The notes under the pieces: generated by a model
What the model was told of the DNA's origin: nothing
What the model saw: only the letters and a program-made list of their open reading frames with translations
Database searches by the model: none
Position numbers and translations under genes: made by a program
Shown here: piece by piece, positions 1-9,083 of the stretch
Position numbering within the stretch: the first letter of the stretch is position 1
Layout of the letters: the number at the start of each line of letters is the position of its first letter
NCBI RefSeq assembly: GCF_000503215.1
Contig: NZ_AYTD01000013.1
Location: 310,001-374,000 of the forward strand
Reading direction: 5' to 3'
DNA length: 64,000 nucleotides
Source: Pseudomonas canadensis
GTDB lineage: Bacteria; Pseudomonadota; Gammaproteobacteria; Pseudomonadales; Pseudomonadaceae

Positions 1-123
1 CTGGGCGCAGCTTTGATTGTGGCGGCGGTGATTGTCAGTGAGATGAAGACCAAGGCCCAGAAGGCAGCCGCATCCACAGGTAGGAGCGAGCTTGCTCGCG
101 AAGAACCTGAGAACACTGTGTGA
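1..123 (+). CDS. C-terminal end of a membrane transporter, probably EamA/DMT family (partial)
   Basis: Frame 1 is open from the window edge to a TGA at 121-123 and encodes 40 residues. The first 15 or so residues (LGAALIVAAVIVSEM) look like the last transmembrane helix of an EamA/DMT-type exporter, which often ends in a G-A-A-L-I-x-A-A-V pattern. The last 14 residues are encoded by a REP palindrome that starts at 81, so the C-terminal tail is probably REP-derived and not conserved. The family assignment rests on one helix and is tentative. Confidence 0.45.
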   Translation: MGAALIVAAVIVSEMKTKAQKAAASTGRSELAREEPENTV

Positions 124-178
124 ATCCAGGAGGCCCGCGTTACCGTTGACGATTTACGCGAGCAAGCTCGCTCCTACA
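81..178. repeat. REP pair (REPIN-like) with inverted arms
   Basis: The arm at 81-102 (TAGGAGCGAGCTTGCTCGCG) returns inverted at 155-178. Each arm is itself a small hairpin (GCGAGCTTGCTCGC). The pair of inverted REPs with a short spacer is the REPIN arrangement known in fluorescent pseudomonads and mobilised by RAYT transposases. No RAYT gene is in the window. The left arm overlaps the end of the preceding reading frame. Confidence 0.85.
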
Positions 179-281
179 AGGGTTTTCAGCTTAGCTTGTA
201 GGATCCTGCCACATCTTGCCGTTTGGTGATCGAGAAAGCGGCACGTATGATGCATCCCAAACTCCCGCAGATTAGAAGCCT

Positions 282-3203
282 ATGTCCCTGATAGTTCTAC
301 TGCTTCTGCCGTTTATTGGCAGCTGTCTGGCGGCCTTGCTGCCGCACAATGCACGTAACACCGAATCCTTGCTGGCTGGCCTTGTGGCCCTGGTCGGTAC
401 CGTTCAAGTCGCCCTGCTCTACCCCCAGATCGCCCACGGTGGCGTGATCCGCGAAGAATTCATGTGGTTGCCCAGCCTTGGGCTGAACTTCGTGTTGCGC
501 ATGGACGGGTTTGCCTGGCTGTTCTCGATGCTGGTGCTGGGCATCGGCACGCTGGTGTCGCTGTATGCGCGCTACTACATGTCGCCGGATGACCCGGTGC
601 CGCGTTTCTTTGCGTTTTTCCTGGCCTTCATGGGCGCCATGCTCGGGCTGGTGATCTCCGGCAACCTGGTCCAGATCGTGTTCTTCTGGGAACTGACCAG
701 CCTGTTCTCGTTCCTGCTGATCGGCTATTGGCACCACCGCGCCGATGCGCGACGCGGTGCATACATGGCGTTGATGGTCACCGGCGCCGGCGGTTTGTGC
801 CTGCTGGCGGGCGTGATGCTGCTGGGGCATATCGTCGGCAGCTATGACCTCGACCAGGTGCTGGCAGCGGGCGATCAGATTCGCGCGCACGCGCTGTACC
901 CGGTCATGCTGGCCCTGGTGCTGATCGGCGCCTTGAGCAAAAGCGCGCAGTTCCCCTTCCACTTCTGGCTGCCCCACGCAATGGCGGCGCCCACGCCGGT
1001 GTCGGCGTACCTGCATTCGGCGACGATGGTGAAGGCCGGCGTGTTCCTGCTGGCCCGCCTGTGGCCGTCGCTGTCCGGTAGCGAAGAATGGTTCTGGATC
1101 GTCGGCGGTGCCGGCGCTCTCACCCTCCTCCTCGGCGCTTACTGCGCCATGTTCCAGAATGATCTCAAGGGCCTGCTGGCCTACTCCACCATCAGCCACC
1201 TCGGGCTGATCACCTTGCTGCTGGGGCTCAACAGCCCGCTGGCTGCCGTCGCAGCCGTGTTCCATATCCTTAACCACGCCACGTTCAAGGCCTCGCTGTT
1301 CATGGCGGCGGGCATCATCGACCACGAGAGCGGCACGCGGGATATCCGCAAGCTCAGCGGGCTGGTGCGGTTGATCCCGTTTACCGCGACCCTGGCGATG
1401 GTGGCCAGTGCGTCCATGGCGGGCGTGCCGTTGCTCAACGGGTTCCTGTCCAAAGAGATGTTCTTCGCCGAAACCGTGTTCATCACCTCGACCGCTTGGG
1501 TGGAGTTTGCCCTGCCGTTGATCGCGACCATTGCCGGTACGTTCAGCGTGGCCTACGCGCTGCGTTTCACGGTCGATGTGTTCTTCGGCCCTACGGCGAC
1601 CAACCTGCCGCACACCCCGCATGAACCGCCGCGCTGGATGCGCGCACCGGTTGAACTGCTGGTGTTCACCTGCCTGTTGGTGGGGATTTTCCCGGCCCAG
1701 GTGGTGGGTTCGATCCTCGCCGCTGCCGCCCTGCCAGTGGTCGGCGGTGTGCTGCCGGAGTACAGCCTGGCGATCTGGCACGGCTGGAACGCGCCGATGA
1801 TCATGAGCCTGGTGGCCATGTCCGGCGGCGTGGTGCTCTATCTGCTGCTGCGCAAGCAACTCAAGCGTGGCCGCTTCAAATACCCGCCCATCATCAGCTA
1901 CTTCAACGGCAAGCGCGGCTTCGAGCGCAGCCTGGTGGTGATGATGCGCGGTGTGCGCAAGATCGAGAAACGCATCAGCACCAAGCGTCTGCAGACCCAG
2001 TTGTTCCTGCTGGTGCTGGTGGCGGTGATCGGCGGCATGATCCCGATGCTCAACAGCGGCCTCAGTTGGGGCGACCGGCCGAAGATCCCGGGTTCCATTG
2101 TGTTCGTGACCCTGTGGCTGCTGGCGATTGCCTGTGCCCTCGGCGCTGCCTGGCAAGCCAAGTACCACCGGTTGGCAGCCCTGACCATGGTCAGCGTGTG
2201 CGGCCTGATGACCTGCGTGACCTTCGTGTGGTTCTCAGCGCCGGACCTGGCGCTGACCCAACTGGTGGTCGAAGTGGTGACCACGGTGCTGATCCTGCTC
2301 GGCCTGCGCTGGTTGCCACGGCGGATCGAGGAAGTGTCGCCACTGCCGAGTTCGCTGCGCAAGGCGCGCATTCGCCGTCTGCGCGACTTCCTGTTGTCCA
2401 CCGTGGTAGGTGGCGGCATGGCGCTGCTGTCCTACGCGATGCTGACCCGCCAGACGCCCAACGATATTTCCTCGTTCTACTTAAGCCGCGCCCTGCCCGA
2501 AGGCGGCGGCAGCAATGTGGTGAACGTGATGCTGGTGGACTTCCGGGGCTTCGATACCTTGGGTGAAATCACCGTGCTTGGCGCCGTGGCGCTGACCGTG
2601 TACGCGCTGCTGCGGCGCTTCCGTCCATCCAAGGAAAGCATGCAACTGCCCGCACAACAGCGCCAGTTGGCGCCGGACGTGGCCACCGACCTGGTCAACC
2701 CGCGCCAGGCCAGCGACACCGCCCTGGGCTTCATGATGGTGCCGGCGGTGCTGGTGCGCCTGCTGCTGCCGATAGCGCTGGTAGTGTCGTTCTACCTGTT
2801 CATGCGCGGCCATAACCAACCGGGCGGCGGCTTTGTCGCCGGGCTGGTGATGTCGGTGGCGTTTATCCTGCAATACATGGTCGCCGGCACGCAGTGGGTC
2901 GAAGCGCAGATGAGCCTGCGACCGATGCGCTGGATGGGCTTTGGCCTGTTCTCAGCGACGCTGACCGGCCTCGGTGCATTGTTTGCCGGGTATCCGTTCC
3001 TCACCACCCACACCTGGCATTTCAGCCTGCCGCTGCTCGGCGACATCCATATCGCCAGCGCCTTGTTCTTCGACGTCGGCGTGTACGCCATGGTCGTCGG
3101 TTCGACGCTGCTGATGCTTACCGCCCTCGGTCACCAGTCCGTGCGGGCCCATAAACCGAGCAACCAGGCCAAAGTGGTTGCCGCAACGGAAGGAGCCGCC
3201 TGA
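282..3203 (+). CDS. mrpA: Monovalent cation/H+ antiporter, fused subunits A and B
   Basis: This 973-residue inner-membrane protein is the large subunit of an Mrp (Mnh/Sha/Pha) multisubunit Na+ or K+/H+ antiporter. Residues of about 60-480 resemble the complex-I NuoL-type antiporter domain, with the conserved ELTSLFSFLLIGYW and KSAQFPFHFWLP segments. A central MrpA domain follows (ALTQLVVEVVTTVLILLGLRW). The last 140 or so residues match MrpB (LRLLLPIALVVSFYLFMRGHNQPGGGFVAGL region), so A and B are one polypeptide as in group 2 Mrp operons. The ATG at 282 lies just after AGAAG. Its stop overlaps the ATG of subunit C. Confidence 0.95.
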   Translation: MSLIVLLLLPFIGSCLAALLPHNARNTESLLAGLVALVGTVQVALLYPQIAHGGVIREEFMWLPSLGLNFVLRMDGFAWLFSMLVLGIGTLVSLYARYYMSPDDPVPRFFAFFLAFMGAMLGLVISGNLVQIVFFWELTSLFSFLLIGYWHHRADARRGAYMALMVTGAGGLCLLAGVMLLGHIVGSYDLDQVLAAGDQIRAHALYPVMLALVLIGALSKSAQFPFHFWLPHAMAAPTPVSAYLHSATMVKAGVFLLARLWPSLSGSEEWFWIVGGAGALTLLLGAYCAMFQNDLKGLLAYSTISHLGLITLLLGLNSPLAAVAAVFHILNHATFKASLFMAAGIIDHESGTRDIRKLSGLVRLIPFTATLAMVASASMAGVPLLNGFLSKEMFFAETVFITSTAWVEFALPLIATIAGTFSVAYALRFTVDVFFGPTATNLPHTPHEPPRWMRAPVELLVFTCLLVGIFPAQVVGSILAAAALPVVGGVLPEYSLAIWHGWNAPMIMSLVAMSGGVVLYLLLRKQLKRGRFKYPPIISYFNGKRGFERSLVVMMRGVRKIEKRISTKRLQTQLFLLVLVAVIGGMIPMLNSGLSWGDRPKIPGSIVFVTLWLLAIACALGAAWQAKYHRLAALTMVSVCGLMTCVTFVWFSAPDLALTQLVVEVVTTVLILLGLRWLPRRIEEVSPLPSSLRKARIRRLRDFLLSTVVGGGMALLSYAMLTRQTPNDISSFYLSRALPEGGGSNVVNVMLVDFRGFDTLGEITVLGAVALTVYALLRRFRPSKESMQLPAQQRQLAPDVATDLVNPRQASDTALGFMMVPAVLVRLLLPIALVVSFYLFMRGHNQPGGGFVAGLVMSVAFILQYMVAGTQWVEAQMSLRPMRWMGFGLFSATLTGLGALFAGYPFLTTHTWHFSLPLLGDIHIASALFFDVGVYAMVVGSTLLMLTALGHQSVRAHKPSNQAKVVAATEGAA

Positions 3204-3547
3204 TGGAAGAAGTCATCGCAATTGCCATTGGGGTCCTGGCGGCCTCCGGCGTCTGGCTGATCCTGCGGCCACGGACATTCCAGGTGGTGATGGGCCTGTG
3301 CCTGCTGTCGTACGGGGTCAACCTGTTCATTTTCAGTATGGGCAGCCTGTTTATCGGCAAGGAGCCGATCATCAAGGACGGCGTGCCGCAGGACCTGCTC
3401 AACTACACCGATCCCCTGCCCCAGGCGCTGGTGCTGACGGCCATCGTGATCAGCTTCGCCATGACCGCCTTGTTCCTGGTAGTGCTGCTGGCCTCCCGCG
3501 GGCTGACCGGCACGGACCATGTGGACGGCCGGGAGCCCAAGGAATGA
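3203..3547 (+). CDS. mrpC: Mrp antiporter subunit C
   Basis: A 114-residue NuoK-like membrane protein with three predicted helices (about residues 1-22, 25-47 and 72-95) and the family segment GVNLFIFSMGSLFIGKEPII. It starts on the last base of the subunit A stop and shares ATGA with subunit D, so translation is likely coupled along the operon. The length is typical of MrpC. The cation specificity (Na+ or K+) cannot be read from the sequence. Confidence 0.93.
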   Translation: MEEVIAIAIGVLAASGVWLILRPRTFQVVMGLCLLSYGVNLFIFSMGSLFIGKEPIIKDGVPQDLLNYTDPLPQALVLTAIVISFAMTALFLVVLLASRGLTGTDHVDGREPKE

Positions 3548-5226
3548 CGTGGATGAATCAAATGATCGTCGCGCCGATCCTGTTGCCGTTGCTGACGGCC
3601 GCATTGATGCTGATGCTCGGCGAGAAGCACCGCCCGCTGAAGGCGCGCATCAACCTGTTCTCCAGCATGATCGGCCTGGGCATCGCTATTTTGCTGTTGT
3701 ACTGGACGCAAAAAGGCGGCCCTGGCTCGATCGGCGTGTACCTGCCGGGCAACTGGCAAGTTCCGTTTGGCATCGTGTTGGTGGTGGATCAGTTGTCGGC
3801 GCTGATGCTGGTGCTCACCGGCATCATCGGCGTGAGCGCGTTGCTGTTCGCCATGGCCCGCTGGGACCGCGCGGGCACCAGTTTCCATGCGTTGTTCCAG
3901 GTGCAGATGATGGGGTTGTACGGGGCCTTTCTCACCGCCGACCTGTTCAACCTGTTCGTGTTCTTCGAGGTGCTGCTGGCGGCGTCCTATGGCTTGATGC
4001 TGCACGGTTCCGGGCGTGCGCGGGTGTCCTCGGGGCTGCATTACATCGCGATCAACCTGCTGGCCTCGTCACTGTTCCTGATTGGCGCGGCGATGATCTA
4101 CGGTGTTACCGGCACGCTGAACTTCGCCGACTTGGCGCTGAAAATCCCGCTGGTGCCCGAGGCGGATCGCGGCCTGTTGCACGCCGGTGCGGCCATCCTC
4201 GCGACGGCATTCCTGGCCAAGGCCGGCATGTGGCCACTGAACTTCTGGCTGGCGCCCGCCTATTCCTCGGCCAGTGCGCCGGTGGCGGCGATGTTTGCGA
4301 TCATGACCAAGGTCGGCGTGTACACCGTGCTGCGCCTGTGGACCCTGCTGTTTTCCGGCCAGGCCGGTGCCTCGGCGCTGTTTGGCGGTGACTGGCTGGT
4401 ATACGGCGGCATGGCGACCATCATCTGTGCGGCGCTGGCGATGGTGGCGGCGCAGCGGCTGGAACGCATGGCCAGCTTGAGCATCCTGGTGTCGGCCGGG
4501 ATCTTGCTGTCTGCCGTTGGTTTCGCTCAGCCAAGCCTGACGGCGGGGGCGCTGTTTTATCTGGTCAGCTCGACGCTGGCATTGAGCGCACTGTTCCTGC
4601 TGGCCGAGTTGATCGAGCGTTCGCGCTCGGCCAACGACCTGCCGCTGGATGAAGAGATCGATGCGCTGCCCAAGGCCATGGAGTCCCTGCATCCGCGCCC
4701 GGGCGTCAACCTCGATGACGAGCAGAAAGCCGTGGTCGGCCAGGTGATTCCCTGGACCATGGCCTTCTTGGGCCTGAGCTTTATCGCCTGCGCCCTGCTG
4801 ATCATCGGCATGCCGCCGCTTTCCGGGTTTATCGGCAAGCTCAGCCTGTTGAGTGCACTGGTCAATCCGCTGGGCCTGGGCGTCAGCGTTGACGCGCCGA
4901 TCCGCCCGGCGGCCTGGGGCTTGGTGGCGTTGCTGATTCTTTCCGGCCTGGCCTCGTTGATCGCCTTCGCGCGCCTGGGCATCCAGCGCTTCTGGACCCC
5001 GGAAGAGCGTCCATCGCCACTGCTGCGTCGCTACGAGTGCCTGCCGATCTTCTTCCTGCTCGGCCTGAGCATCCTGCTGACCTTCAAGGCCGAGCCGCTG
5101 ATGCGCTACACCCAGGACACGGCTGTCAGCCTTAACAACCCGGAGCACTATGTTATGGCGGTGATGGCGACGCGACCGGTGCCGAGCCCTGAAGCCAAAG
5201 CCGCCGCGCTGGAGGTGCAGCCATGA
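3544..5226 (+). CDS. mrpD: Mrp antiporter subunit D
   Basis: A 560-residue NuoM/NuoN-like proton-translocating subunit. It has the antiporter-domain segments LFNLFVFFEVLLAASYGLML, LAKAGMWPLNFWLAPAY and a polytopic body of about 14 helices. An open frame extends upstream to 3178, but the ATG at 3544, which forms ATGA with the end of subunit C, is the sensible start because the upstream part only shadows subunit C. It ends in ATGA with subunit E. Confidence 0.94.
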   Translation: MTWMNQMIVAPILLPLLTAALMLMLGEKHRPLKARINLFSSMIGLGIAILLLYWTQKGGPGSIGVYLPGNWQVPFGIVLVVDQLSALMLVLTGIIGVSALLFAMARWDRAGTSFHALFQVQMMGLYGAFLTADLFNLFVFFEVLLAASYGLMLHGSGRARVSSGLHYIAINLLASSLFLIGAAMIYGVTGTLNFADLALKIPLVPEADRGLLHAGAAILATAFLAKAGMWPLNFWLAPAYSSASAPVAAMFAIMTKVGVYTVLRLWTLLFSGQAGASALFGGDWLVYGGMATIICAALAMVAAQRLERMASLSILVSAGILLSAVGFAQPSLTAGALFYLVSSTLALSALFLLAELIERSRSANDLPLDEEIDALPKAMESLHPRPGVNLDDEQKAVVGQVIPWTMAFLGLSFIACALLIIGMPPLSGFIGKLSLLSALVNPLGLGVSVDAPIRPAAWGLVALLILSGLASLIAFARLGIQRFWTPEERPSPLLRRYECLPIFFLLGLSILLTFKAEPLMRYTQDTAVSLNNPEHYVMAVMATRPVPSPEAKAAALEVQP

Positions 5227-5711
5227 AACGCCTGTTACCTGCCCCGTGGTTGTCGCTGGCGTTGTGGCTGTTGTGGCTGGTGCTGAACCTGTCGGTAAGC
5301 CCCGGCAACCTGCTGCTGGGTGCGCTGCTGGGCTTTCTGGCACCACTGATGATGGCGCCGCTGCGGCCCCTGCCAATCCGCATTCGCCGCCCTGGGGTGA
5401 TCATTCGCCTGTTTTTCCTGGTAGGCCGCGATGTGATCATCTCCAACCTGCAAGTGGCCTGGGGCGTGCTGATGTGCGGCTCCCGCCCGCCGCGTTCGCG
5501 CTTTATCAAGATCCCCCTGGACCTGCGCGACGCCAACGGCCTGGCTGCGCTGTCGATGATCACCACGGTGGTGCCCGGCACCATCTGGTCGGAACTGGCG
5601 CTGGACCGCAGCATCCTGCTCCTGCATGTGTTTGATCTGGAGGACGAAGCGCCCTTCATCGAGCACTTCAAGTCCACCTACGAACGGCCCCTGATGGAGA
5701 TCTTCGAATGA
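5223..5711 (+). CDS. mrpE: Mrp antiporter subunit E
   Basis: A 162-residue MrpE protein with two N-terminal helices (about residues 8-45), a third near residues 60-75, and a cytoplasmic tail containing the family-typical segment TTVVPGTIWSELALDRSILLLHVFDL. It overlaps the preceding gene by 4 bp and the following gene by 4 bp. The length agrees with the family. Confidence 0.93.
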   Translation: MKRLLPAPWLSLALWLLWLVLNLSVSPGNLLLGALLGFLAPLMMAPLRPLPIRIRRPGVIIRLFFLVGRDVIISNLQVAWGVLMCGSRPPRSRFIKIPLDLRDANGLAALSMITTVVPGTIWSELALDRSILLLHVFDLEDEAPFIEHFKSTYERPLMEIFE

Positions 5712-5986
5712 GCGCCCTGCTCTCCAATGCGATCCTGTTCAGCCTGTTCCTGTTCTCGCTGGCGATGGTGCTGACCCTGGTCCGCCTGTTCAAAGGCCCA
5801 TCCGCGCAAGACCGGGTACTGGCGCTGGACTACCTGTACATCCTGGCGATGCTGATGATGCTGGTGCTGGGCATTCGCTATGCCAGTGACACCTACTTTG
5901 AAGCGGCGCTGCTGATCGCGCTGTTCGGCTTCGTGGGCTCGTTTGCCCTGGCCAAATTCCTGCTGCGTGGGGAGGTGATTGAATGA
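5708..5986 (+). CDS. mrpF: Mrp antiporter subunit F
   Basis: A 92-residue protein with three hydrophobic segments and the characteristic MrpF pattern LVRLFKGPSAQDRVLALDYLY in the first loop. It overlaps subunit E at its start and subunit G at its end, each by 4 bp, so all six genes are translationally coupled. Confidence 0.93.
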   Translation: MSALLSNAILFSLFLFSLAMVLTLVRLFKGPSAQDRVLALDYLYILAMLMMLVLGIRYASDTYFEAALLIALFGFVGSFALAKFLLRGEVIE

Positions 5987-6321
5987 TGCCGTTATGGATG
6001 GAAATCGTCGTCGCGGTACTGCTGGTGCTCAGCAGCGTGTTTGCATTGATTGGCGCGATCGGCTTGCTGCGCATGAAGGACTTCTTCCAGCGCATGCACC
6101 CGCCGGCATTGGCGTCGACGTTGGGGGCGTGGTGTGTGGCGTTGGCGTCGATCATCTACTTTTCGGTGCTCAAATCCGGGCCGGTGTTGCACGGGTGGTT
6201 GATACCGATCTTGCTGTCGATCACGGTGCCGGTGACCACGTTGCTACTGGCGCGCACTGCACTGTTCCGCAAGCGCATGGCCGGTGATGACGTACCGGCC
6301 GAAGTCAGCAGCCGCCGCTGA
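5983..6321 (+). CDS. mrpG: Mrp antiporter subunit G
   Basis: A 112-residue MrpG protein with three helices and the family segment IGLLRMKDFFQRMHPPALASTLGAW. It is the last gene of the operon. A REP pair starts 27 bp after its stop. The complete set A/B-C-D-E-F-G suggests a functional antiporter for pH and salt homeostasis. Confidence 0.93.
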   Translation: MMPLWMEIVVAVLLVLSSVFALIGAIGLLRMKDFFQRMHPPALASTLGAWCVALASIIYFSVLKSGPVLHGWLIPILLSITVPVTTLLLARTALFRKRMAGDDVPAEVSSRR

Positions 6322-6347
6322 TTCATCAAGCGAACACAGTAAAAAAG

Positions 6348-6433
6348 GTGGGAGCGGGCTTGCTCGCGAATGCGTTTTTCAGTCAGCACATCAGCGACTG
6401 ACCCACCGCATTCGCGAGCAAGCCCGCTCCCAC
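6348..6433. repeat. REP pair (REPIN-like)
   Basis: The arm at 6348-6374 (GTGGGAGCGGGCTTGCTCGC and following bases) is repeated inverted at 6407-6433 with a 32-bp spacer. It lies between the convergent ends of mrpG and the HIT gene. It belongs to the same sequence type as the pair at 81-178, with slightly different arms. Confidence 0.88.
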
Positions 6434-6446
6434 ATTTGGTTTTGCA

Positions 6447-6905
6447 TTAGACAAATGATCTGATATGCGCCGCCAACTCCGCTAGCTCGGCATCATCCGC
6501 CCGCACAAAATCGTGGGACGAGATATAACCCTCATAGGCTTCGAAGAACTTCTCCACCTTGGAGCTGATAGGCTTGAAGCTACTGTCCCCACCCGTCCCA
6601 TGCATGGGAAACAACTTCGCATGCAGGTGATCCACACCATAGCCTTCCAGCATCATCCCCGTACGGGCCACATCCGGAAACGCCCGGTCGATCTGCAACG
6701 CGGTCTTCTTCGCCGCTATCGCAAGCCCGGCCAACACCTCATCCGACTGCGCAAACGCATAGCTGCCGTAGTGCTGCTTGGGGATTACCACGCTGAAACC
6801 CGGTGTATTGGGAAATATCGAAAGAAACGCCATATGCTGGTCGTCTTCCCACAGAATGTGCGCTGGGGAGGTCTTTTGAACAATGCTGCAGAAGATACAA
6901 TCCAT
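6447..6905 (-). CDS. HIT family nucleotide-binding protein
   Basis: A histidine-triad protein of 152 residues from the chosen ATG at 6905. It begins MDCIFCSIVQ, the usual N-terminus of the family, with a CxxC pair. The triad motif GVDHLHAKLFPMH lies in the C-terminal half and forms the nucleotide-phosphate site of HIT hydrolases/transferases. The frame continues upstream to another ATG at 6950 with 15 extra residues that do not look like the family. No strong ribosome site separates the two choices. The substrate is unknown. It is divergent from an HxlR regulator, which may control it. Confidence 0.85.
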   Translation of the reverse strand: MDCIFCSIVQKTSPAHILWEDDQHMAFLSIFPNTPGFSVVIPKQHYGSYAFAQSDEVLAGLAIAAKKTALQIDRAFPDVARTGMMLEGYGVDHLHAKLFPMHGTGGDSSFKPISSKVEKFFEAYEGYISSHDFVRADDAELAELAAHIRSFV

Positions 6906-7017
6906 TTGAATCACCGCTGGTTTCATCGTGGGTTTGGTCGTGTCGACCATCTAAAGCCAGGCTGCGGCGGACGTCAAAACAAATGGCAACTTTCCGAAAT
7001 GTCCCAGGACGTATGCG

Positions 7018-7347
7018 ATGAGTAAAACCTACACCCCTGCCACCGCCGCCGCCGACGTCGAAACCACGCTCGCCTGGCTTGGCGGGCGCTGGAAGCTGAT
7101 CATTCTGTTCCACCTGTTCGGCGGCCAGGTGCAGCGTTATTCCGACCTTGAGCGACTGATCCCGGATATCTCGCAGAAGATGCTCGCCCAGCAATTGCGC
7201 CAGCTCGAAGCCGATGGCCTGGTACAGCGCACGGTCTACCCAGTGGTGCCGCCCAAGGTGGAATACCGTATGACCGAGTGGGGGCAGAGCCTGTGCCCGG
7301 TACTGGATGGCCTGCTCAAATGGCAGGCCGCCAAACCGACGATTTAG
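7018..7347 (+). CDS. HxlR-type winged-helix transcriptional regulator
   Basis: A 109-residue DNA-binding protein of the HxlR family. The signature is clear: [47 protein letters not shown] is the recognition wing-helix region. It lacks the N-terminal cysteine of redox/aldehyde-sensing members. Its stop overlaps by 3 bp the stop of the convergent SDR gene, and it is divergent from the HIT gene. A regulator next to an SDR reductase is a common pair, so the SDR gene is the likely target. Confidence 0.88.
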   Translation: MSKTYTPATAAADVETTLAWLGGRWKLIILFHLFGGQVQRYSDLERLIPDISQKMLAQQLRQLEADGLVQRTVYPVVPPKVEYRMTEWGQSLCPVLDGLLKWQAAKPTI

Positions 7348-8126
7348 ACCGTAGGGACGGTGCCGCCGTCGATCACGTACTCGGTGCCGCTGATCGACGC
7401 GGCGCGGGGCGAGACCAGGAAGGCGATCAAGTCAGCCACCTCCTGGGGCTTGGCCGGCCGTCCAAGCGGGATACCGCCGAGCGCCTGCATGATGATCTGC
7501 TTGCCCCCCGCGTAATCCGTTCCCGCCTGCTCCGCCAGGCGCTCCGCCAGTGCCACCGCCGCGTCCGTCTCCACCCAGCCCGGCGAAACCCGCACCACCC
7601 GAATACCCTTGGGCGTGACTTCTTTCGACAGGCTCTTGCTGTAGGTCGCCAACGCTGCCTTTGCAGCGGCATACGCCGTGGTCGACTCCGGCAACGGCAA
7701 CTCCCGCTGGATCGATGTGACATGAATAATCACCCCGGCGCCGCGCGCGAGCATCCCAGGCAGAAGCGCCCGATCCACCCGCACTGCCGCCATCAGGTTC
7801 TGACCCAGGGCATTCGCCCACTGCTCATCATCGAGCACCGCAAAACCACCGCCGGGTGCGCTTGAGCCGCCGAGCACATTGACGATGATATCGACACCGC
7901 CAAGCCGAGCCTTCACCGCCTCAGTAGCACTCGCACAACCGGCGGCAGTGCCTAGGTCGGCAGCGATGAAATGCACGCCTTCGGGCGTCGAATCCGCCGC
8001 CGAACGCGCGACCGAAATCACCTGGGCGCCTTGTTCACGCAACACCGCCACCACGGCGGCGCCGATACCTTTGGTGCCACCGGTGACCAGCGCACGAAGG
8101 CCTTTTAGTCCGAGATCAAAGCTCAT
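7344..8126 (-). CDS. SDR family NAD(P)-dependent oxidoreductase
   Basis: A 260-residue short-chain dehydrogenase/reductase from the ATG at 8126, chosen because CAGGAGTAGG lies just upstream; the longer frame to 8183 has no such site. It shows the nucleotide-binding TGGTKGIG near residue 15 and NVLGGSS in place of the usual NNAG. The catalytic Ser and Y-x-x-x-K motif ([11 protein letters not shown]) and the C-terminal GTEYVIDGG strand are present. The substrate cannot be deduced. It converges on and slightly overlaps the HxlR gene. Confidence 0.9.
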   Translation of the reverse strand: MSFDLGLKGLRALVTGGTKGIGAAVVAVLREQGAQVISVARSAADSTPEGVHFIAADLGTAAGCASATEAVKARLGGVDIIVNVLGGSSAPGGGFAVLDDEQWANALGQNLMAAVRVDRALLPGMLARGAGVIIHVTSIQRELPLPESTTAYAAAKAALATYSKSLSKEVTPKGIRVVRVSPGWVETDAAVALAERLAEQAGTDYAGGKQIIMQALGGIPLGRPAKPQEVADLIAFLVSPRAASISGTEYVIDGGTVPTV

Positions 8127-8258
8127 GGAACCTACTCCTGGATAAACGAAGACCGCAGGATAGGAACCGGGCGGACAGCCCACAAGAACGCACGAAAAGG
8201 TAATGGGCTAACCCAAAAGTGAGTGTCTGGATTCAGGGCCCCTCGTAACATACCCAAC

Positions 8259-8286
8259 TGTAGGAGCCGGCTTGCCGGCTCCACAG
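8259..8286. repeat. Single REP hairpin
   Basis: TGTAGGAGCCGGCTTGCCGG and the following CTCCACA form one hairpin between the starts of the SDR gene and the end of the signal peptidase gene. This is the GGAGCCGGC type of REP, different from the GGAGCGRGC type at 81 and 6348. Confidence 0.75.
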
Positions 8287-8305
8287 GGGTAATGGGGGCT
8301 TGTCC

Positions 8306-8974
8306 TTACAGGATCGGCGCGCCAAATCTGTGCAGGCGTGGCATCCAGTGATCCAGGATCTGCGCCGACGCCATTACATGATGCGCCCGCCCGATCAACA
8401 GCCGGCGTGGCACAACGCCGATATACCGTGAGTCATCGCTGTTATCACGGTTGTCCCCCAGCATGAAGTAACTGTCGGCCGGCACCACCACCGGCCCGAA
8501 ATTACGCATTGCCCGCACCGTCGGCATGAACTGCACCGTGCGCTGACGGTTGGCCGCCCGCTCGTTCAGCTTGATTCCTGGCACCGTATGGCCGGGCAGG
8601 ATGGGTTCGCTGATGTCCTGCGCGTCACTGTAGGTGGCAGGCTCGCCGTTGACCCACAACACCTCATCTTTCATTTCCAGGGTGTCACCGGGAATGCCGA
8701 CGATGCGCTTGATCAGGCGCATGCCGTCCTTGGGTGATGAAAACGTCACCACATCGCCACGTTGGGGGTTATCGAGCTTGGCCAGGGAAATGTCCGTGAG
8801 CGGCAGCTTGAGGTCGTAGGCCACCCGGTTCACCAACACCACATCACCCTCCAGCAAGGTCGGGCGCATGGAGCCAGAGGGAATGGGGTTCCAGTCGGCC
8901 AGGGACGTACGGAAAACGCCGAAGCACATCCAGAAAATGATTGCGTAACGGTAACGGATCAACCAACTTCGCAT
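8306..8974 (-). CDS. lepB: Signal peptidase I (short paralogue)
   Basis: A 222-residue membrane-anchored leader peptidase of family S26. From the ATG at 8974, which follows GAGG, there is one N-terminal anchor (about residues 7-24). The catalytic Ser35 is in PSGSMRPTL and the general base Lys89 in RLIKRIVGIPGD. The closing signature FMLGDNRDNSDDSR is present. It is shorter than the main Pseudomonas LepB (about 284 residues, two anchors) and is not next to lepA or rnc, so it is probably an additional signal peptidase. An alternative start is at 9001. Confidence 0.9.
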   Translation of the reverse strand: MRSWLIRYRYAIIFWMCFGVFRTSLADWNPIPSGSMRPTLLEGDVVLVNRVAYDLKLPLTDISLAKLDNPQRGDVVTFSSPKDGMRLIKRIVGIPGDTLEMKDEVLWVNGEPATYSDAQDISEPILPGHTVPGIKLNERAANRQRTVQFMPTVRAMRNFGPVVVPADSYFMLGDNRDNSDDSRYIGVVPRRLLIGRAHHVMASAQILDHWMPRLHRFGAPIL

Positions 8975-9083
8975 ACATCCTCGCACGGCAGAAAGGGGCA
9001 TCAGGACTGTGTCTAGACGCCCGGTTGTTGCACGCGAGGATTAAATTAGTATTAGCGTCCACGCGCTAAAAGGAGTTTTCGCC

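Noticed and set aside
297..2168. A 623-codon minus-strand frame opposite mrpA
   Set aside because: The product is rich in His, Gln and Gly as expected for reverse reading of membrane-protein codons; mrpA is unmistakable.
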